Part shown: positions 1-5,880 of the stretch, piece by piece | How positions within the stretch are numbered: position 1 is the stretch's first letter | Layout: each line of letters begins with the position of its first letter | DNA from: Alphaproteobacteria bacterium | Lineage (GTDB): Bacteria; Pseudomonadota; Alphaproteobacteria; Caulobacterales; Caulobacteraceae | NCBI GenBank assembly: GCA_028869395.1 | Contig: JAGWSE010000209.1 | Coordinates: 1-7,936, forward strand | Direction: 5' to 3' | DNA: 7,936 bases | Notes under the pieces: model-generated | The model's database searches: none | What the model was told of the DNA's origin: nothing | What the model saw: only the letters and a program-made list of their open reading frames with translations | Translations under genes and position numbers: made by a program

Positions 1-212
1 AAGTAGACCTCTTCCTCGCGGCCGTTGATGGTGATCGTGCCCTTGCCAGGCTTGATCCACACGCGGGCGATGGCGTTCTTGCGCTTGCCGGTGGCGTAGG
101 CGCGGCCCTGGGCGTCAATCCTGGGCTCGCGGACAGCGGCCTCTTCGGCCTGCGTGCCCATGCCCTTCAAGGCGTCGAAGCCGGTGGCTTCGGTGGCGGG
201 GGTTTCGGACAT
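1..212 (-). CDS. rpsI: 30S ribosomal protein S9 (N-terminal part, cut by window edge)
   Basis: S9 is a small-subunit ribosomal protein whose C-terminal tail reaches the P-site tRNA in the ribosome. Seventy complete codons are visible. An acidic, poorly conserved leader of about 35 residues starts MSETPATEATG. It is followed by the typical S9 opening GRAYATGKRKNAIARVWIKP (about residues 36-55) and GKGTITINGREEEVY (56-70). The rest of the S9 fold and the basic C-terminal tail lie outside the window. The ATG start is five bases after the rplM stop, and AAGAG just upstream overlaps the end of rplM as a weak ribosome binding site. This is the universal L13-S9 pair, so co-transcription and translational coupling are expected. 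The long N-terminal leader compared with E. coli S9 is normal for alphaproteobacteria (family knowledge). Confidence 0.96.
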   Translation of the reverse strand, partial: MSETPATEATGFDALKGMGTQAEEAAVREPRIDAQGRAYATGKRKNAIARVWIKPGKGTITINGREEEVY

Positions 213-217
213 CGCTC

Positions 218-691
218 TTACGCGCTCCGCACGTTCTTGGCGTTCAGCTCGGCGAACGCGATGGTTTCGGGGCTCTGCGCTTCGTGCGGATGGGTCTCGC
301 CGGTGTAGATGCGCAGGTGGGTCAGCTGCTTGCGCGCAAGCGGGCTTTCCTTCGGCAGCATGCGTTCGACGGCCTTCTCGAGCACGCGCTCGGGGTACTT
401 GCCGCCCAGGATCTGCCCCGCGGTGCGCTGCTTCACGCCTCCCGGATGGCCGGTGTGCCAGTAGAACACCTTGTCGGACAGCTTCTTGCCCGTGAAACGC
501 ACCTTGTCGGCGTTCACGACGACGACGAAGTCGCCGCAGTCCACGTGCGGGGTATAGTCGGGCCGGTGCTTGCCGCGAAGGCGGTTGGCGATGAACGAGG
601 CAAGGCGGCCGACCACGGCGTCCTTGGCGTCGATCACGATCCACTTCTTCTCGACCTCGGCGGGCTTCAGCGAAGCCGTGGTCTTCATCAT
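218..691 (-). CDS. rplM: 50S ribosomal protein L13
   Basis: L13 is an early-assembling 23S rRNA-binding protein of the large ribosomal subunit. The 157-residue product carries L13 hallmarks: KKWIVIDAKDAVVGRLAS (about 15-32), RGKHRPDYTPHVDCGDFVVVV (39-59), KVFYWHTGHPGG (73-84), and the PERVLEKAVERMLPK block with a following LRIYTGETHPHEAQ (about 99-139). It is slightly longer than E. coli L13 because of short extensions at both ends, as is usual in this class. Two adjacent ATG codons (691 and 688) are possible starts; the first is used here. No strong Shine-Dalgarno sequence is seen, only GGAT about ten bases upstream. The gene is first in the rplM-rpsI operon, behind the promoter at 745-773. 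Confidence 0.98.
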   Translation of the reverse strand: MMKTTASLKPAEVEKKWIVIDAKDAVVGRLASFIANRLRGKHRPDYTPHVDCGDFVVVVNADKVRFTGKKLSDKVFYWHTGHPGGVKQRTAGQILGGKYPERVLEKAVERMLPKESPLARKQLTHLRIYTGETHPHEAQSPETIAFAELNAKNVRSA

Positions 692-744
692 GGGATTGAT
701 CCGTAAGAGCTGTCGGAGCGCGACGCGCCCCGAGGTGAGCGGCG

Positions 745-773
745 CATATGCCGACCGTGCGCGAGCCTGTCAA
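745..773 (-). promoter_or_regulatory. Promoter of the rplM-rpsI operon
   Basis: Read on the minus strand there is a perfect -35 TTGACA (773-768), a 17-bp spacer and a -10-like CATATG (750-745). The predicted transcription start is near 738, giving a leader of roughly 47 bases before the rplM ATG. It also fits the Caulobacter housekeeping pattern as I recall it (TTGACAG, 14 bp, GGCATATG). No other minus-strand candidate between ctaA and rplM is this good. Confidence 0.72.
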
Positions 774-828
774 CTCGCATTCGCCCGAAATCCGCCAGGA
801 TATTGATTTCGCGAGATATTTTGCGCTA

Positions 829-842
829 GGTAATATATTACC
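829..842. repeat. 14-bp perfect AT-rich palindrome upstream of the rplM promoter
   Basis: GGTAATATATTACC is a perfect inverted repeat with no spacer. It begins three bases beyond the ctaA stop, inside an AT-rich island (about 800-850) in otherwise GC-rich DNA. It lies about 55 bp upstream of the rplM -35 box. A hairpin would have a weak AT stem and there is no T-run after it, so it is a poor terminator. A dimeric regulator or nucleoid-protein site is possible. No function is assigned. Confidence 0.5.
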
Positions 843-844
843 GC

Positions 845-1876
845 CTAAACGCGCCGAACCCTCCAGGCAAAGGCCACGGCGAGGCTGAAGACGATCGCCG
901 CCATGAGCTGGTGCAGGACCCCGAGCGCCACGGGAACCGCCATCATGAGGGTCGCTATGCCCAGCAGGACCTGAAGGACCACGACGCCCATCAGCGCCAG
1001 GGCCAGACGCTTCGTGTCCGGCGCGAGATAGCTCGATCGCCGGGCGGAGATCCCCATCGCGAGCGTCACGATCAGGACGAGGTAGGCGACCATGCGGTGG
1101 TGCGCCTGCACCGCCCCGAGGCTGTGCGCCACCGTCGCCCAAAGGCCGGGCCCGGCGTAATCCGCGGGCCACAGGCGCCCGTTGAACAGCGGCCAGTCGT
1201 TGTAGACCAGGCCGGCGTGATTGCCGGCCACCAGCGCGCCCAGCAGCACCTGCAGATAGATCAGGGCCAGGAGCCACAGCGCGCGCGTTCCCCAAGGGCT
1301 CGGCAGCGTCTGGCGCGCCCAGCCGGCCAGGGCGTCCAGCGCTGTCCACACGAGCGCCCCCAGAAGCACGAACGCCACGCCCAGATGGGTCATGAGCCGC
1401 TCCGGCGCGACGTAGAGACGATTCTCCAGACCGCTGGAGACCATCCACCAGCCGACGAACCCCTGCAGGCCGCCCAGCAGGAAGATCAGGCCCAGCCGCC
1501 AGGCCAGCCGCTGATTGATCTCCCGCCTGACCAGGAACCAGACGAAGGGTACGAAGAAGACGAGACCGATGAGCCGGCCGAGCAGGCGATGCGACCACTC
1601 CCACCAGTAGATGCCCTTGAACTGAGCGAGCGTCATGCCCCGGTTCAGGAGCTTGTATTGGGGAATTTGCTGGTAACGGGTGAACTCGGCCTGCCATTCG
1701 GCGTGGTTGAGCGGCGGAATCACGCCCTTGATCGGCTGCCACTCGGTGATCGACAGGCCCGAGCCGGTCAACCGCGTGGCCCCGCCCACCACGACCATGG
1801 CCACCACGAGCGCGGCCACGGCGAACAACCAGACGGCCACGGCGCGAGAGCGGTCGGATTTGAGGAATGAGGTCAT
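845..1876 (-). CDS. ctaA: Heme A synthase, COX15/CtaA family
   Basis: Inner-membrane enzyme that oxidises the C8 methyl of heme O to the formyl group of heme A, needed by aa3-type cytochrome oxidase. The 343-residue protein has about eight hydrophobic helices in two related halves. Signature parts are GGATRLTGSGLSITEWQPIK (31-50), WWEWSHRLLGR (91-101, His96 and Glu93), THLGVAF (His164), QAHHRM (His259/His260) and LHQLMA (His322). The paired conserved histidines are the expected heme ligands of the family. I chose the ATG at 1876. The frame extends to a TTG at 1897, but the extra seven residues precede a conventional short N-terminus. No Shine-Dalgarno sequence is visible, so it may be leaderless. 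The gene stands alone, followed by rplM with its own promoter and divergent from the DUF2842 gene. Cytochrome oxidase subunit genes are not in this window. Confidence 0.95.
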   Translation of the reverse strand: MTSFLKSDRSRAVAVWLFAVAALVVAMVVVGGATRLTGSGLSITEWQPIKGVIPPLNHAEWQAEFTRYQQIPQYKLLNRGMTLAQFKGIYWWEWSHRLLGRLIGLVFFVPFVWFLVRREINQRLAWRLGLIFLLGGLQGFVGWWMVSSGLENRLYVAPERLMTHLGVAFVLLGALVWTALDALAGWARQTLPSPWGTRALWLLALIYLQVLLGALVAGNHAGLVYNDWPLFNGRLWPADYAGPGLWATVAHSLGAVQAHHRMVAYLVLIVTLAMGISARRSSYLAPDTKRLALALMGVVVLQVLLGIATLMMAVPVALGVLHQLMAAIVFSLAVAFAWRVRRV

Positions 1877-1983
1877 TTGTTGGGCTATAGGCCGCAATCG
1901 GGCGGAAACTTGGCAGGGGCTAGCGCCATTCCGTCGCCGCGTCCATGCTTCCCCCCGCCGCCCGGCGACGCTAAGACCGCCTC
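1877..1983. promoter_or_regulatory. Divergent promoter region between ctaA and the DUF2842 gene
   Basis: This 107-bp gap must drive both flanking genes. On the minus strand CCTATAGC (1891-1884) resembles a -10 and ends seven bases before the ctaA ATG. On the plus strand GCTAAGAC (1970-1977) resembles the Caulobacter -10 GCTANAWC with one mismatch and ends six bases before the DUF2842 ATG. Both spacings would give nearly leaderless transcripts, which agrees with the lack of Shine-Dalgarno sequences on both genes. Matching -35 elements are weak (TTTCCGC for ctaA) or not seen (DUF2842), so confidence is low. Confidence 0.35.
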
Positions 1984-2181
1984 ATGAGCGCGCGCATCCG
2001 CAAGCTGATCGGCATGGTGGGGATCCTGGCGTTCCTCGCGGCCTATGTGGCCGGTGTCGCCACCCTCGGCGATCACATACCGCAGCGTTGGTATTTCGAG
2101 CTGGTCTATTACGCGCTCGCCGGAGTGCTCTGGGGCGTGCCGCTGCTGCCGCTCATCACCTGGATGAACCGGGGACGTTAG
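1984..2181 (+). CDS. DUF2842 family small membrane protein
   Basis: A 65-residue protein with a basic N-terminus (MSARIRKLIG), a hydrophobic helix at about 9-28, a short polar loop with DHIPQRW, and a second helix at about 38-60 ending LLPLITWMNRGR. The pattern of Arg/Lys start, YYALAGVLWGVPLLPLI and a final WM matches the alphaproteobacterial DUF2842 family (recognised from its shape; no search run). The function is unknown. Two membrane spans with both ends probably cytoplasmic are inferred from the basic residues at each end. It is divergent from ctaA and followed about 70 bases later by tRNA-Pro. A longer overlapping frame on the same strand (1680-2225) runs antisense through ctaA and lacks these features. 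Confidence 0.85.
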   Translation: MSARIRKLIGMVGILAFLAAYVAGVATLGDHIPQRWYFELVYYALAGVLWGVPLLPLITWMNRGR

Positions 2182-2200
2182 CCGCACCCCAATTTTGCGT

Positions 2201-2228
2201 TTGCCGCCGCGCCGGAAGCCGTTAGAAG
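2201..2228 (+). promoter_or_regulatory. Candidate promoter of tRNA-Pro
   Basis: TTGCCGC (2201-2207) matches six of seven positions of the recalled Caulobacter -35 TTGACGS. After a 13-bp spacer, GTTAGAAG (2221-2228) resembles the -10 GCTANAWC with two mismatches. A start near 2235 would give a 5' leader of about 18 bases before the mature tRNA, to be removed by RNase P. The placement between the DUF2842 stop and the tRNA supports it. Confidence 0.5.
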
Positions 2229-2252
2229 ACCGCCCTCGCCGCTCGGGCCCGA

Positions 2253-2329
<77 letters not shown>

Positions 2330-2353
2330 GCGGCCCGGCGGCGAGAATTTCGT

Positions 2354-2767
2354 TCAGCTTTTCAGCACCCTGTCGAGCCGTTGCTTGACGGCTTCGAGCT
2401 CCTCGAGGATCTCGATGAGGCGGGCGCGCCCGACGGCGTCGAGGTCCGCCGGCTGCGGCAGAGCGACCTCCAGATCGGCCGCAGGCGCCGGCGGCTCGCC
2501 CTGGCCTGCCGCGACCAGGCGCCTGAGCCCCTGCTCGCGATGCAGTCTCTGGACACCCTTGATGGTGTAGCCCTCGTCGTGCAGCAGGCGCCGCACGCCA
2601 CGCAGGACGGCGATGTCGCTCGGCCGGTAGAAGCGGCGACCGCCCGCCCGCTTCATCGGTCGAATGAAGGCGAACTTCGTCTCCCAGAACCGCAGCACGT
2701 GCTGCGGCACGTTCAGCTCGTCGGCCGCCTCGGAGATCGTCCGAAAGGCTTCCGGGCCCTTGGTCAC
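2354..2767 (-). CDS. MerR-family transcriptional regulator
   Basis: A 137-residue DNA-binding protein. Residues about 8-75 form the MerR winged helix-turn-helix: FRTISEAADELNVPQHVLRF (8-27), then WETKFAFIRPMKRAGGRRFY (28-47), then RPSDIAVLRGVRRLLHDEGY (48-67) and TIKGVQRLHR. A Pro/Ala-rich linker (about 88-108) leads to a short helix (112-136) suited to the antiparallel dimer coiled coil. There is no cysteine anywhere and no effector domain, so a thiol or metal sensor of the usual MerR kind is unlikely. The start is GTG at 2767, with GAGGAA about 11 bases upstream overlapping the ihfA stop; the first internal ATG lies inside the HTH. The 15-base gap to ihfA indicates one transcript. The ihfA-merR neighbourhood recurs in alphaproteobacteria (family knowledge), but the target genes cannot be read from the sequence. 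Confidence 0.9.
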   Translation of the reverse strand: MTKGPEAFRTISEAADELNVPQHVLRFWETKFAFIRPMKRAGGRRFYRPSDIAVLRGVRRLLHDEGYTIKGVQRLHREQGLRRLVAAGQGEPPAPAADLEVALPQPADLDAVGRARLIEILEELEAVKQRLDRVLKS

Positions 2768-2782
2768 GCGGCTAGCGGTTCC

Positions 2783-3085
2783 TCACCGCGACAACGCCCG
2801 GTCCACCCGGGCCTTCATCACCTGAGAGGCGCGGAAACCGATCACGCGGCGCGGATCGATGGAGGCCGGCTCGCCGGTCTTGGGGTTGCGTCCCATCCGC
2901 GCCCGCTTGGCGCGCACCTGGAAGACCCCGAAGCCCGACAGCTTGACCTGCTCGCCGCGCTGCAGCGCCTCGGCCATCAGCTCGAGGACGCGCTCCACAA
3001 GCTCGCCGCAATCCTGCCGCGTGAGGCCCACTTCCTCGTGGACCGCCTCGCACAGATCGGCGCGCGTCACGGTTTCGCCTTTCAT
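2783..3085 (-). CDS. ihfA: Integration host factor subunit alpha
   Basis: IHF-alpha pairs with IHF-beta to bind and sharply bend DNA, shaping promoters, replication origins and recombination sites. The 100-residue protein has the HU/IHF fold: an N-terminal helical part (TRADLCEAVHEEVGLTRQDC, 7-26), KLSGFGVFQVRAKRARMGRN (48-67), and the beta-arm tip NPKTGEPASIDPRRVIGFRA (67-86). The intercalating Pro is at about residue 68. The GRNPKTGE signature and the variable VIGFRAS C-terminal segment favour IHF-alpha over HU. The ATG at 3085 has GGGGGAA about ten bases upstream. It is followed by the MerR gene 15 bases on and preceded by fabH with a 144-bp gap, so it may have its own promoter in addition to read-through. 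The beta subunit gene is not in this window. Confidence 0.95.
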   Translation of the reverse strand: MKGETVTRADLCEAVHEEVGLTRQDCGELVERVLELMAEALQRGEQVKLSGFGVFQVRAKRARMGRNPKTGEPASIDPRRVIGFRASQVMKARVDRALSR

Positions 3086-3229
3086 GGTCGCCCGTTCCCC
3101 CGAAGCGATGAGCTTGAGCCTGCCCTGATTGTCCCATCAGGTCAAAGACTTCAAGCGGGGGTTTGCCGAGGGTGGTTAAGGCGGGGCGCCTGCGCGCCTT
3201 GTGCAACACTCGAAGTCCGCTTCGGCCCC
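3086..3229. other. fabH-ihfA intergenic region with two inverted repeats
   Basis: This 144-bp stretch probably holds the ihfA leader and perhaps a promoter. It contains two inverted repeats. CCTGAT-six bases-ATCAGG spans 3124-3141. AAGGCG-eleven bases-CGCCTT spans 3178-3200 and has a GC-rich interior. The second could be a weak hairpin after fabH, but no T-run follows it on the minus strand, so it is not called a terminator. On the minus strand TTGAAG (3155-3150) could be a -35, but the -10 near the first repeat is poor. Nothing here suggests a coding region. Confidence 0.4.
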
Positions 3230-4210
3230 CTAGAGGCGCAGGACGCAGGCGCCCCAGGTCAGGCCCCCGCCCATGGCTTCGAGCAGCAGCAACTCGCCCG
3301 GCTTCACGCGGCCATCCCTGACACCCTGATCGAGCGCGAGCGGGATCGACGCGGCCGACGTATTGGCGTGCTGAGCCACCGTCGAGATCACCTTCTCCTC
3401 GGCGATGCCGACGCGCTTTGCGACGCCTTCCAGGATGCGCTGGTTGGCCTGGTGGGGAATGAACCAGTCGACGCTCTCGACGGGCACGCCAGCGTCCTCG
3501 GCGGCGGCGTGGATCGCCTCCGAGATGTTCACCACGGCGTGCCGGAAAACCTGGTTGCCCTGCATGCGCAGGAACCCGCGCGTCCCCGTGGTCGATGGGC
3601 CTCCATCCACGTAGAGCAGGTCCTGCTTGGTCCCGTCGGCCCGCAGCGCAAAGCCCAGCAGGCCGCGATCGGTGACCTCGCCCTCGCCTTCCTGCGGCTC
3701 CAGGACCACCGCGCCCGCGCCGTCGCCGAACAAGACGCAGGTGCCCCGATCGGTCCAGTCCATGAGCCGGGTCATGGTCTCGGCGCCGATCACCAGGGCG
3801 CACTTGGCGCGACCGCGAGCGACGAACCCGTCGGCGACCGACAGGGCATAGACAAAGCCGGAGCAGACCGCCTGAACGTCGAAAGCCACGCCCACGGGGC
3901 ATCCCAGCTTGCGCTGCACGATAGTGGCGGTCGCCGGGAAGGTCAGGTCCGGCGTGGTGGTGGCCACCACGATCAGGTCGACGTCCAGGGCCGTTCGCCC
4001 GGCGGCCTCGAGCGCGCGGCGCGCGGCGGCGACGGCGAGATCGGAGGCCGCCTCGTCGTCGGCGGCCTTGCGACGCTCCCGGATGCCCGTGCGCTCGCGG
4101 ATCCATTCGTCGGAGGTCTCCACGACCTTCGCGAGCTCGGCGTTCGTCACGACATTTTCGGGGAGGTAGCCGCCGACGCCGGTCACGACGCTACGCAAGA
4201 CCTTCGTCAC
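3230..4210 (-). CDS. fabH: 3-oxoacyl-[acyl-carrier-protein] synthase III (KAS III)
   Basis: FabH starts type II fatty acid synthesis by condensing acetyl-CoA with malonyl-ACP. Counted from the chosen GTG the protein has 326 residues. The catalytic triad is complete: Cys116 in FDVQAVCSGF, His253 in WFIPHQANQR and Asn283 in QHANTSAAS. The thiolase-fold motif TSDEWIRERTGIRERR lies near 33-48, VLFGDGAGAVVLEP near 159-172, and the C-terminal GGGLTWGACVLRL closes the fold. I prefer the GTG at 4210. It follows the plsX stop by one base and has GGAG nine bases upstream inside the plsX end. An ATG at 4225 would add five residues (MEPPE) and overlap plsX by 14 bases, but it has no ribosome binding site. 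The plsX-fabH order is a widespread lipid-synthesis pair and implies tight translational coupling. Confidence 0.96.
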   Translation of the reverse strand: MTKVLRSVVTGVGGYLPENVVTNAELAKVVETSDEWIRERTGIRERRKAADDEAASDLAVAAARRALEAAGRTALDVDLIVVATTTPDLTFPATATIVQRKLGCPVGVAFDVQAVCSGFVYALSVADGFVARGRAKCALVIGAETMTRLMDWTDRGTCVLFGDGAGAVVLEPQEGEGEVTDRGLLGFALRADGTKQDLLYVDGGPSTTGTRGFLRMQGNQVFRHAVVNISEAIHAAAEDAGVPVESVDWFIPHQANQRILEGVAKRVGIAEEKVISTVAQHANTSAASIPLALDQGVRDGRVKPGELLLLEAMGGGLTWGACVLRL

Positions 4211-4211
4211 T

Positions 4212-5333
4212 TCAGGCGGCTCCATCGGCAGAGGCGGGACTCGTTTCGGCGAGCGCCGCGGGGAGCCTCGTCATATTGCGTTCAATCTCCGCGGCGAAGT
4301 CGCTTTGCGACAGGTCCGCTGCGACACGGAGCGCCTGGGCGAAGTCACGGCCATTGGCGCCGCCATGCACCTTCAGAACCAGCCCGTTGAGCCCGAGCAG
4401 GGGCGCGGCGGGGGGCGGATTCATCTTTTCGCGGAACCTGCGAAGCGAGCCGCGCGCGAGAAGAGCGCCCATGGTGGCGGCCGCGCCGGACGTCAGGGCG
4501 GTCCGAAGCTCGGCGGTGATGAACCGCGCCGCCCCTTCCATGGCCTTGAGGGTCACATTGCCGGTGAAACCGTCCGTGACGATGACATCCACGGCGCCCT
4601 TGGTGATGTCATCCCCCTCGACGAACCCACGGTACTCGAGGTCCAGGCCGCCGACGCGCAACAGCCGGTTGGCCTCGCGCACCTCCTCATGGCCCTTCAT
4701 CTCCTCGGAGCCGACGTTCAGCAGGCCTACCGCCGGCCTGGCCTTCCCGTGGGCGGCCCGGTGATAGGCCTCGCCCATGATGGCGAACTCGACGAGCCGC
4801 TCGGCGTCGCAGTCGACGTTGGCGCCCACGTCGAGGAAGGTCGTGACGCCGCGGGGCGTCGGGATCTGGGCGACCAGGGCCGGACGGTCCAGGTCGCCGA
4901 TCATCCGCAGGATCAGGCGGGAGATCGCCATCAGCGCGCCGGTGTTGCCCGCCGAGACGGCGCATGCCGCCTCGCCTTCCCTGACCGACTCGACGGCGTT
5001 CCACATGGACGAGCCCTTGCCGCGGCGCATGGCCTGGGCCGGCTTCTCGTCCATGGCGATGACCTTGTCCGCATGGCGGACCGTCACCCGCCCCGCGGCG
5101 CCCTGCAGCCGCGCGACCTGCGGGGCGAGCGCAGCTTCGTCGCCATGCAGCAGGAGGCGGACGCTGTCGGGCAGTTCGGCCAAGGCGCGCGCCACCGCCG
5201 GGATCACCACGGACGGGCCATGGTCGCCGCCCATGGCGTCGATCGAGATCACGAGAGGTTGGGTCAAGGCGGCGCTGTCGTTCCCTGGGGCGTCGGCTCG
5301 CCCGGAATCGGTCGGACGATACGCCGGGCGCAT
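4212..5333 (-). CDS. plsX: Phosphate acyltransferase PlsX
   Basis: PlsX converts acyl-ACP and phosphate to acyl-phosphate, the donor used by PlsY to begin phospholipid synthesis. It is a soluble, membrane-associated enzyme. Conserved parts, counted from ATG 5333 (373 residues), are LVISIDAMGGDHGPS (27-41), SSMWNAVESVREGEAACAVS (108-127) running into AGNTGALM, FLDVGANVDC (166-175), LLNVGSEEMKG (204-214), YRGFVEGDDI (234-243) and VDVIVTDGFTGNVTLK (248-263). The start is uncertain. The ATG at 5333 leaves 26 residues before the conserved LVISIDAMGGD, longer than usual, and has no clear Shine-Dalgarno sequence. A TTG at 5267 would give 351 residues beginning MTQPLVISID. The frame stays open upstream to 5501, but there it overlaps the YceD gene. 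The gene lies 25 bases after the YceD stop and one base before the fabH GTG. Confidence 0.96.
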   Translation of the reverse strand: MRPAYRPTDSGRADAPGNDSAALTQPLVISIDAMGGDHGPSVVIPAVARALAELPDSVRLLLHGDEAALAPQVARLQGAAGRVTVRHADKVIAMDEKPAQAMRRGKGSSMWNAVESVREGEAACAVSAGNTGALMAISRLILRMIGDLDRPALVAQIPTPRGVTTFLDVGANVDCDAERLVEFAIMGEAYHRAAHGKARPAVGLLNVGSEEMKGHEEVREANRLLRVGGLDLEYRGFVEGDDITKGAVDVIVTDGFTGNVTLKAMEGAARFITAELRTALTSGAAATMGALLARGSLRRFREKMNPPPAAPLLGLNGLVLKVHGGANGRDFAQALRVAADLSQSDFAAEIERNMTRLPAALAETSPASADGAA

Positions 5334-5358
5334 GACGATGGAAACCGAGGTGAAGGCT

Positions 5359-5880
5359 TCAGGGCTCGCGGTCCTTGAGCTTGCGGAGGACTGCGAAAGG
5401 CGACTCTTCGCGGTCCGGCTCGACGTGGTCGAAAGCCGCTCCGGGCTTGCGCGGGAAGGGATCGATCTCGAGCGCCAGATGCTCGGCCACATAGGCGGCA
5501 AGATCGACCGCGTCGCCCGTCAGGACGTCCGGCGGATCGGGCGCGCCCGCGTCGTGTTCAGCCTCGCCCTCGCCTTCGGCCTTGGCGTTGGGGCTGCCCG
5601 CCGGAACCACGCGCACATCGATCTCGCCCTCAATCGCCTGTTCGAAGGCATCGAGGCTCACCGAACAGAGCTGCTCGACGACGCCCTCGAACCGGCCGGT
5701 GATCTCGGCGCCGTCCAGCCACGGTCGCACCGTGAGATCAGCCGCCAGCGACGGGAGGCTTTCGAGGCCGAGGTCGCGGGCGAGCCTGGCCCGCTCTGCG
5801 GCGTCCGGCCGAAGCTGCACGCGCACCGGCCCGCGGGCGAGTTCGTGCAGTTTCAGGGGCGAGGCCCAGCCCGCGCTCAT
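5359..5880 (-). CDS. yceD: YceD / DUF177 family protein
   Basis: A 173-residue soluble protein of the DUF177 family. Family members in bacteria and plastids are linked to 23S rRNA accumulation or large-subunit biogenesis and commonly sit beside rpmF and plsX (family knowledge). Visible marks are the beta-rich middle ITGRFEGVVEQLCSVSLDAF (60-79, Cys72) followed by IEGEIDVRVV, an acidic low-complexity insert of about residues 101-118, and the conserved C-terminal half VDLAAYVAEHLALEIDPFPR (125-144) with the final SPFAVLRKLKD (160-170). The start ATG overlaps the stop of the upstream chaperone gene by four bases (ATGA), so translation is coupled; no independent ribosome binding site is evident. 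rpmF, often between yceD and plsX in gammaproteobacteria, is absent here. Molecular function is inferred only. Confidence 0.9.
   Translation of the reverse strand: MSAGWASPLKLHELARGPVRVQLRPDAAERARLARDLGLESLPSLAADLTVRPWLDGAEITGRFEGVVEQLCSVSLDAFEQAIEGEIDVRVVPAGSPNAKAEGEGEAEHDAGAPDPPDVLTGDAVDLAAYVAEHLALEIDPFPRKPGAAFDHVEPDREESPFAVLRKLKDREP

Noticed and set aside
911..1870. A 319-codon plus-strand open frame
   Set aside because: It is a mirror frame of ctaA, with a charged, low-complexity product (many HDQRPG residues) and no start signal.
1877..1897. TTG start at 1897 for ctaA
   Set aside because: It would add only seven residues. The ATG at 1876 gives the usual MTSFLK-type N-terminus, and the extension would cover the candidate -10.
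2772..4106. A 444-codon minus-strand frame overlapping fabH and ihfA out of frame
   Set aside because: The Arg/Gly-rich translation is a frame-shadow of fabH. Stretches resembling shifted fabH and ihfA codons explain it without a frameshift, since both real genes are intact.
2381..4390. A 669-codon open frame on the plus strand
   Set aside because: It lies antisense to merR, ihfA, fabH and part of plsX, all clearly homologous to known families. Its translation is rich in Arg, Gly, Pro, His and Asp with no domain pattern, as expected for antisense frames in GC-rich DNA.
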